From: Serratia bockelmannii
GTDB lineage: Bacteria; Pseudomonadota; Gammaproteobacteria; Enterobacterales; Enterobacteriaceae
Assembly: GCF_008011855.1 (NCBI RefSeq)
Contig: NZ_VOUX01000033.1
Coordinates: 1,550,001-1,614,000, forward strand
Direction of reading: 5' to 3'
DNA: 64,000 nucleotides
Part shown: positions 58,785-64,000 of the stretch, piece by piece
Numbering within the stretch: the stretch's first letter is position 1
Layout: each line of letters opens with the position of its first letter
The notes under the pieces: model-generated
Seen by the model: only the letters and a program-made list of their open reading frames with translations
Told to the model about the DNA's origin: nothing
The model's database searches: none
Position numbers and translations under genes: made by a program

Positions 58785-59318
58785 TCATCCCTTAATAATT
58801 TTTTGATAAAGTGCATGAATGTCACGCAAACTATCGGTTCCCCTGTACTTGCCCACTCGTCCAGGACGTTGATAATAACGCCACGTTTCAATACCATAAA
58901 CCAACAGCAGCCAGTAATCAGCAAAAATCGAAGCTTGTTGCTCCAGCGAGTAATCAGTAATTTTATTCTTATCAAGACGATAGTTATACTCAGCCGCCCA
59001 ACTAAACAACCCACGCATTCTTACCCATTGTCCATGCTGATGCTGCCATACATGCCCCAACTCATGGATGAAAAGATGTTTTTCTTCTATCAGAACCGTG
59101 TTATCAGAAAAATCGTCTTTATAGAGTTCCCTCCGTAACCATAACTCGCCATTAGGTGCCATGGCATAACTTCTGTTTTGTAAGCCAAACGGGAAATAGC
59201 TATCACAGTGTATCCATACACGACCATATATAATTGAGCTTCCATATATATGGCGAGCCAATTTAACTTCCCCCATGGTCATACGTCGTAACGTCCCTTC
59301 CTCGGCTAATGCGTTCAT
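58785..59318 (-). CDS. HELGH-motif metallopeptidase-like protein, possible T6SS-linked effector
   Basis: 177 aa without signal peptide or membrane helix. A zincin motif H85-E-L-G-H89 lies in LFIHELGHVWQHQ; downstream SLEQQASIFADYW offers Glu126 or Asp134 as a third metal ligand. The N-terminal MTMGEVKLARHIYGSSIIYG and YAMAPNGELWLRRELYKDDF resemble proteins annotated as Vgr/Rhs-associated in enterobacteria. Very strong Shine-Dalgarno (GGAGGG). Only 7 nt precede the lipoprotein gene, the spacing of an effector-immunity pair. No secretion genes, PAAR or VgrG are nearby. Toxicity is untested, and a housekeeping peptidase is possible. Confidence 0.7.
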   Translation of the reverse strand: MNALAEEGTLRRMTMGEVKLARHIYGSSIIYGRVWIHCDSYFPFGLQNRSYAMAPNGELWLRRELYKDDFSDNTVLIEEKHLFIHELGHVWQHQHGQWVRMRGLFSWAAEYNYRLDKNKITDYSLEQQASIFADYWLLLVYGIETWRYYQRPGRVGKYRGTDSLRDIHALYQKIIKG

Positions 59319-59579
59319 TTATCCCTCCTCATCCTAATGCTTTTCTAAAATGAATCTATACATGAACGCTTAAATGGTTTAATTTGGCACAATCCATTTA
59401 TAACCTGAATAATTTGCAGAAAAATCCTCATCGATTTTCTATAATTAATTAAACGAAAAAAACATATTGCAAATACCTTTGTAGTAGCCGCGGTCAGGAT
59501 ACCCTTATCCAGCCCCCCTGCATGATTCGCTTCGCAGCGTCATCCGGGTAATGTATAGTCCGCGTTTTACGGAGATCCC
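59319..59579. other. A+T-rich intergenic region before rluF
   Basis: 260 bp without a gene. The stretch 59330-59480 is strikingly A+T-rich for this genome and should hold the leftward promoter of the HELGH operon. Near rluF, TATAGT at 59551-59556 is a probable -10 for rluF. Confidence 0.5.
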
Positions 59580-60449
59580 ATGCTGACTAACTCATCCATT
59601 CGTCTGAACAAATACATTAGCGAGAGTGGCATCTGCTCACGCCGCGACGCCGATCGATACATCGAACAGGGCAACGTTTTCATCAACGGTAAACGCGCCA
59701 CCGTTGGCGCTCAGGTATTTGCCGGCGATGTGGTGAAGGTTAACGGTCAGCTGATCGAACCGCGCAATGAAGAAGATCTGGTGCTGATCGCGCTGAACAA
59801 ACCGGTCGGCATCGTCACCACCACCGAAGACGGCGAGCGCGACAACATCGCCGACTTCGTCAACCACAGCAAACGCATCTTCCCGATCGGCCGTTTGGAC
59901 AAGGATTCACAGGGGCTGATCTTTCTGACCAACCACGGTGACCTGGTCAACAAGATCCTGCGCGCCGGCAACAATCATGAGAAAGAGTATCTGGTGACGG
60001 TCAACAAGCCGGTGACCGACGAGTTTATTCGCGGCATGGGCGCCGGCGTGCCGATGCTGGGCACCGTGACCAAAAAGTGCAAGGTGAAGAAAGAGGCGCC
60101 GTTCGTGTTCCGCATCACGCTGGTCCAGGGGCTGAACCGCCAGATCCGCCGCATGTGCGAACACTTCGGCTATGAGGTCACCAAGCTGGAACGCACGCGC
60201 ATCATGAACGTCAGCCTGAAAGGGTTGCCGCTGGGCGAGTGGCGCGATCTGACCGATGACGAGCTGATTGAGCTGTTCAAGCTGATTGAAGGCTCTTCGT
60301 CCGAGGCTAAACCGACGAAGAAAGCCCCGGCCAAATCTGCCCCTGCGAAAAAACCGAACGCCGGCGGGCCGAAAGGCGCCGACAAAGCCGCTGCGCCAGC
60401 CGGCCGCAAGCGCTTTACCCAGCCAGGGCGCAAGAAAAAAGGGCGTTAA
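59580..60449 (+). CDS. rluF: RluF, 23S rRNA pseudouridine(2604) synthase
   Basis: 289 aa close to E. coli RluF. S4-like RNA-binding domain (about 6-65; [20 protein letters not shown]), then the RsuA/RluF catalytic domain with the catalytic Asp in [20 protein letters not shown] and [17 protein letters not shown]. The Lys/Ala/Pro-rich basic tail (about 240-289) is typical and variable. GGAG precedes the ATG. Isomerises U2604, and tRNA-Tyr U35 in E. coli. Confidence 0.97.
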   Translation: MLTNSSIRLNKYISESGICSRRDADRYIEQGNVFINGKRATVGAQVFAGDVVKVNGQLIEPRNEEDLVLIALNKPVGIVTTTEDGERDNIADFVNHSKRIFPIGRLDKDSQGLIFLTNHGDLVNKILRAGNNHEKEYLVTVNKPVTDEFIRGMGAGVPMLGTVTKKCKVKKEAPFVFRITLVQGLNRQIRRMCEHFGYEVTKLERTRIMNVSLKGLPLGEWRDLTDDELIELFKLIEGSSSEAKPTKKAPAKSAPAKKPNAGGPKGADKAAAPAGRKRFTQPGRKKKGR

Positions 60450-60468
60450 CGCCCTTTCTCCCTCGCTC

Positions 60469-60492
60469 AGCCCGCCTTTGCGCGGGCTTTTT
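60469..60492 (+). terminator. Rho-independent terminator after rluF
   Basis: Stem AGCCCGC (60469-60475) with GCGGGCT (60482-60488), loop of 6 nt, T-run to 60492. A second perfect stem, AAAGGGCG-TTAA-CGCCCTTT, spans the rluF stop codon. Confidence 0.88.
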
Positions 60493-60534
60493 CATCATAA
60501 AAGTCAGCCACAGGCCGCCACTGCGTTCTCACCA

Positions 60535-60560
60535 TAAAAAAGGCCCGCATCAAGCGGGCC
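60535..60560 (-). terminator. Terminator of the autotransporter gene
   Basis: On the minus strand: GGCCCGC (60560-60554), loop TTGAT, GCGGGCC (60548-60542), then a T-run (60541-60535). About 30 bp beyond the stop codon. Confidence 0.9.
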
Positions 60561-60590
60561 TGCAAGTACCAGAGAAGTCTAGAGGAAAAA

Positions 60591-63500
60591 TCAGAACGAC
60601 CAGCGCAGGTTGGCGTTGACCGAATTAACGCGAGTATCGGCGCCAAATTGCCCCTGATAGCCGACATCCAGTGTCGCGGCGTGCGACAGTTTCACGCTCA
60701 CACCGATATCGCCCACCATCACGTTGTCATCCACGGCCTGGCCCTGCGTGACGAACGCGTCGCTGCCGGCAAACGCCATGCGCGATGAAGTGTTCTTATC
60801 GCCGTAGGCGTGCTGCCAGCCGAGTGAGCCGTAAAGGCTGACGTTCTTCGGCAGTTCGGTCACGCCGCGCACCCCGAGCGTAGAGTAGAAGGTGTTCATC
60901 GTTTCATTGCGCACGCTCAGCGCCGCCGCGCCACCCGACTCCTGGAAGCTGTCGGTATGCAGGCGGATGTAGCTCAGGTTGATGAACGGTTCGACGTTCA
61001 TCTCCGGCTGGCCGAAACGGTAACCCGCTTCGGTGAACGCCAGCAGCGAGTTCGCGTCATAATCCGACTTCAGCCGATCCGAGAAGCCGCTGAAATCGAC
61101 GTTGCGCTTGCCTTCAATCTTATGCCAGGTGTAACCCAGCGCGCCGCGCAGCGAGAACGCATCCTGCTGCCCCGCCGCATACAGGCCGAGGTGGTAGTTG
61201 TCGGTATCGGCCTTGGAACGGCGGCTGTCGACGTCGTAGTCGCCGCGGCTGTAACCAAAGTAGCCGCCGATGCGCACGTTATGGTCCGCCAGCTTGCGAT
61301 CCGCGCCCAACAGGAAGCCGGTGGTGTTGCCATCCAGCTTGCCCACGTTGCCGTTGCCGCTGTTTTTGCCCCAGGAACTGAAGGTTTGCCCCCAAACGCC
61401 GCTGTTTTGCGCCTGCGCCGGTTGCACCAGCGACATCGCCAACGGCGGTATCGGCAGGCTGTCATTGTCGAACAGGCGCAGCATGCGCTGGTTCAGCACG
61501 TTGAACAGCTGGGTGCTGCCGGCGATCAGGTTAGACTGCATCGACGGATAGACTTCACCGGACAGCTGATTGAACGCCTCGCGCGCTTCCGGCGCGCTCA
61601 GCAGCAGCAGCGAGTTATACAGCGCCAGCGAAGGGCCGCTCTGCGCCAGCGTCGAGAGCGCGCCAGCGGTATTCCACTGGTTGCCGCTCTCGGCCACCGT
61701 TTGGAAAATGCCCGGTTTGCCGCTGCCTGGATTCTCGCCCCCCGGATTTTCACCGCCTGGGTTTTCTCCGCCCGGATTCTCGCCCCCTGGATTCTCGCCC
61801 CCTGGGTTTTCCCCGCCCGGATTCTCGCCCCCTGGATTCTCACCGCCTGGATTCTCACCGCCTGGGTTTTCCCCACCCGGGTTCTCGCCGCCAGGGTTTT
61901 CACCGCCCGTGTCTTTCTGCGCGATGGTTAGATCCACGGCGTTGGCGCTGTGGTTCAACGCCACATCGAGGAAGGCGGACTTGGAAACCGCCGACGCGAA
62001 CTGGCCGTCAATGCCGCCGTCCGAGGTCAGAATGCGGTAGCTTTGGCCGGTTTTATAGCTGGTTTGCGGATCCAGCGCCGTAACCTGCACCTTGGCCTGA
62101 TCGCTGATGGTGGTTTTGCCCGCCACCAGCAGTTGATCGCTGCGGCCGTCGCCGGCGATATCGACGTCATAGAAGGATTCGCCGATAAAGTTCAGGTAGC
62201 GTTTCAGCGTCAGCGTGCCGATATTGCCGTCGCCGGGCGAGATATGGCCGCCGGACAGGATCTCGGTCTGGCCCAGCGTGCCATTACCGCCCAGCGTGCC
62301 GCCGGCCTTGATCGACGCGGCGCTGCTGTAGCCCTGCCCGTTATTGACGTCGGAACCCGCCGTCGCATTGAGGATCAGCGTGCCGCCGTTCTCGGCGCTG
62401 AGGGTTTGGATCTCGAAGATATCGTCTTCTTTCTGGGTATTGATGTCGCTGGCGATGATGAGCTTGCCGCCGCGCGCGGTGACGTTCGCCTGCAGGCCAG
62501 TGAGATCGCCGTTCAGCGTCGTGTGCCCGGCGGTGTTGATCACCTCGCCTTCGCCGCTCATCTTGTTGCTGAAGACGTAATTGCCGTCGGTATGGTTAAA
62601 GTACACATAGCTGCGGAACAATCCGCCCCGCAGGGCGATCGCCGTCTGAGCATCGATAGTGCCAGCAGCGCCCGCCGCGCCGAGCGTCGGCTCGGTCAAC
62701 CCGGTGCCGGTATCCATGTTGCCGCGGCTGCCGATAATCAGCGCGCCGCGGTTAGAACCGGAACCGGTCTTGCCCAGCACCACTTCGTTGCCGCCGGCGG
62801 AGAATGTCCCGCCGTCCATGACCGCCAACACGCCATTGCCGTAATCGCCGACGTTGACGCTGCTGCCGCTGGTAAACCGTGAGCCGCTGCCGGCGATCGT
62901 CAGCTCGGCGGTTTTACGCGCGCCGGAGACGCCCGCCACCTGAATATTACCGACGTTGACCGCGCCGCCGTTCAGCACGTCCAGATCGCCGTAAAGCGTG
63001 AGCGCACGGCCGACGTTCCATTGGGAATTAGCCCCCGTGACCGTGGCTTTCGGGCTCAGCATATCGCTCTCGCCCGGCCCGCTGCCATTGCCGATGCGTG
63101 CGTCAAAGGCGGTATTCAGCACCGCGCCGTCTTCAATCGCCAGCGTGGATCGTGCCCCTAAATCGGTGCCGACGCTGAGAAAATTGCTGGTGACGCGAGA
63201 ACCGGCGCCGGTGGCGATAAGGTGGCTGTCATAGCCACGGGTGGTGCCGACCACGATCTCTTTCGCGCTGGCCAGCGCACCGTCTTCAACCCGCAAGGTG
63301 CCCCGCCCCAGATTCAGGCCGCCACGCAGCACGAACTGATCGTTCACCGCGTTCAGCTCGGCGTTCGGCCCGCGGACCGTGACTACGCTCTCATGAATTT
63401 GGCCGTTGAACATCCGGCCAATATTGATGTTATAGGCGCTGATCTTGCCATTCTCGATCAGCAGATTGCCGCTTTGATTGCGGCCGACGTAAACGTCCCC

Positions 63501-63668
63501 GGTGTAGGCCAATGATTCGGTAATTTTTGAGTCGCCGTCAAAAATGGCATCGTCTGCGCGAGCGATATCGGCGGGCGCCAGCATCAACAGCGGCGCAGAA
63601 AATAGAGCGAGGTAAAGTTTGGAAAGCGGTGTACTAACCGCTAAAGGGTGCGATGTCTTGTCATTCAC
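60591..63668 (-). CDS. Autotransporter with beta-helical passenger and outer-membrane barrel
   Basis: 1025-aa type Va secreted protein. Signal peptide about 1-38 (cleavage near ARA|DD), passenger about 39-585 of repetitive strands (GARSTLAIEDGAVLNTAFDA, GNGVLAVMDGGTFSAGGNEV) including a PATR-type GGTLGGNGTLG motif, a GENPG repeat linker (about 588-648), and a 12-stranded barrel (about 760-1025) ending in Phe (NLRWSF). Start is GTG 63668 with GGAG 7 nt upstream. No protease Ser-triad or lipase motif was recognised; adhesion or autoaggregation is the usual role for such proteins. Monocistronic, with its own terminator. Confidence 0.93.
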   Translation of the reverse strand: MNDKTSHPLAVSTPLSKLYLALFSAPLLMLAPADIARADDAIFDGDSKITESLAYTGDVYVGRNQSGNLLIENGKISAYNINIGRMFNGQIHESVVTVRGPNAELNAVNDQFVLRGGLNLGRGTLRVEDGALASAKEIVVGTTRGYDSHLIATGAGSRVTSNFLSVGTDLGARSTLAIEDGAVLNTAFDARIGNGSGPGESDMLSPKATVTGANSQWNVGRALTLYGDLDVLNGGAVNVGNIQVAGVSGARKTAELTIAGSGSRFTSGSSVNVGDYGNGVLAVMDGGTFSAGGNEVVLGKTGSGSNRGALIIGSRGNMDTGTGLTEPTLGAAGAAGTIDAQTAIALRGGLFRSYVYFNHTDGNYVFSNKMSGEGEVINTAGHTTLNGDLTGLQANVTARGGKLIIASDINTQKEDDIFEIQTLSAENGGTLILNATAGSDVNNGQGYSSAASIKAGGTLGGNGTLGQTEILSGGHISPGDGNIGTLTLKRYLNFIGESFYDVDIAGDGRSDQLLVAGKTTISDQAKVQVTALDPQTSYKTGQSYRILTSDGGIDGQFASAVSKSAFLDVALNHSANAVDLTIAQKDTGGENPGGENPGGENPGGENPGGENPGGENPGGENPGGENPGGENPGGENPGGENPGGENPGSGKPGIFQTVAESGNQWNTAGALSTLAQSGPSLALYNSLLLLSAPEAREAFNQLSGEVYPSMQSNLIAGSTQLFNVLNQRMLRLFDNDSLPIPPLAMSLVQPAQAQNSGVWGQTFSSWGKNSGNGNVGKLDGNTTGFLLGADRKLADHNVRIGGYFGYSRGDYDVDSRRSKADTDNYHLGLYAAGQQDAFSLRGALGYTWHKIEGKRNVDFSGFSDRLKSDYDANSLLAFTEAGYRFGQPEMNVEPFINLSYIRLHTDSFQESGGAAALSVRNETMNTFYSTLGVRGVTELPKNVSLYGSLGWQHAYGDKNTSSRMAFAGSDAFVTQGQAVDDNVMVGDIGVSVKLSHAATLDVGYQGQFGADTRVNSVNANLRWSF
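61726..61905 (-). repeat. Twelve tandem 15-bp repeats encoding GENPG
   Basis: Twelve uninterrupted 15-bp units within the autotransporter gene, each encoding Gly-Glu-Asn-Pro-Gly (in phase), with only synonymous differences among units. They form a flexible linker between passenger and barrel. Copy number is liable to change by slippage without a frameshift. Confidence 0.97.
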
Positions 63669-63865
63669 GGGCTATCTCCGTACTCGTTAGCGTGATGTCG
63701 CGAAATTTATTGTTATAGGAAAACTCAATACACTAGAGGAGGTGTGAGGCGTTATTTCGCGCACGCCGGTTTAGTGATCGTCGAAGCAAAAGCTTATTGC
63801 CCCCCGGCGCTGACGCTCCGACGATGGAAAACCAGGAAGCGGCAATACCGCCCCCGAAGCGAATT
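63669..63865. other. Intergenic region upstream of the autotransporter gene
   Basis: About 195 bp with no convincing gene; it should hold the leftward autotransporter promoter in the A+T-rich part around 63695-63735. I could not fix a unique -10/-35 pair. Confidence 0.4.
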
Positions 63866-64000
63866 ATTTATGCGTGACCACCGGCGTACAGGTCGGCGCG
63901 CTCAGCGACGGCGACGAACCTAAAATTCCCGGCATCATCAGCGATGAGCAATCAAAAATACGGCCTTTTTCCGTGGTGGCGCGATAAGAAAGTTTTTGGC
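63866..64000 (-). CDS. C-terminal end of a leftward gene, product unidentified
   Basis: An open frame enters from the right edge and ends with a TAA at 63868-63866. The visible last 44 residues include KLSYRATTEKGRIFDCSSL and end TCTPVVTHK; two cysteines about 22 residues apart suggest a periplasmic or lipoprotein domain. Too short to name. About 200 bp of non-coding DNA separate it from the autotransporter. Confidence 0.55.

Noticed and set aside
58778-59014. N-terminal extension of the lipoprotein frame
   Set aside because: Would overlap the HELGH gene and hide the lipobox; the start at 58777 has an excellent ribosome-binding site.
58659-59138. 159-codon frame opposite the HELGH gene
   Set aside because: No Shine-Dalgarno, no recognisable features, and opposite a gene with a strong ribosome-binding site and motif.
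58081-59580. Genomic island with attachment sites
   Set aside because: Composition is unusual, but I found no integrase, tRNA gene or flanking direct repeats, so only an island-like character is claimed.
61726-61905. Possible CRISPR array
   Set aside because: Units are 15 bp, contiguous, without spacers, and in frame with a protein repeat.
60957-61931. Repeat-containing frames opposite the autotransporter
   Set aside because: The PGFSP-like and AWIL-like repeats are only other-frame readings of the GENPG units.

Overview
The window reads as a chromosomal segment of a G+C-rich member of the Enterobacterales, most likely Serratia (S. marcescens-like). The base composition is high in G+C. The gene order follows the Escherichia coli series dgcE/yegE - alkA - yegD - mdtABCD - baeSR - yegP - trhP/yegQ - cyaR - yegS - fbaB - thiD/thiM, with other genes inserted between these blocks. 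The species is inferred from remembered family sequences and synteny; no search was run. No rRNA, tRNA, insertion sequence, prophage or CRISPR array was seen.

Layout. 1-9.9 kb: a leftward high-affinity phosphate importer (pstC-pstA-pstB, the last cut by the window edge) of the long-permease type, behind three tandem Pho boxes. It is divergent from ppk-ppx (polyphosphate synthesis and breakdown), then come a yfgG-like small membrane protein and the Mg2+ channel mgtE. 10-19 kb: the diguanylate cyclase dgcE, a Mu-type DNA-binding protein, an Ada-AlkA fusion glycosylase, the Hsp70-like yegD and three small-enzyme genes. 19.4-30.4 kb: the mdtABCD-baeSR efflux and envelope-stress operon, with coupled or overlapping genes. 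30.4-34.7 kb: a vapBC toxin-antitoxin pair inserted before yegP, then trhP, the small RNA CyaR and yegS.

34.8-42.1 kb: a sugar-acid catabolic cluster (rspA, rspB, two MFS transporters, a mannitol-dehydrogenase-family oxidoreductase, rspR) occupying the place where E. coli has gat genes. 42.3-48.5 kb: fbaB and a complete glucitol PTS operon srlAEBD-gutM-srlR-gutQ. 48.6-55.5 kb: the lysozyme inhibitor ivy, thiM-thiD behind a TPP riboswitch, and a TetR-controlled ytcA-mdtN-mdtO efflux operon, followed by a GNAT gene. 55.5-57.5 kb: a methyltransferase behind a Fur-like box and an MFS exporter divergent from an HxlR regulator.

58.1-59.5 kb: a visibly A+T-richer island with a leftward three-gene unit: an HELGH-motif metallopeptidase-like protein, a lipoprotein resembling periplasmic type VI immunity lipoproteins, and a two-TM protein. 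This is the best candidate here for a poorly described system. 59.6-63.7 kb: rluF and a large autotransporter whose passenger is joined to the barrel by twelve GENPG repeats. The right edge cuts a further leftward gene.
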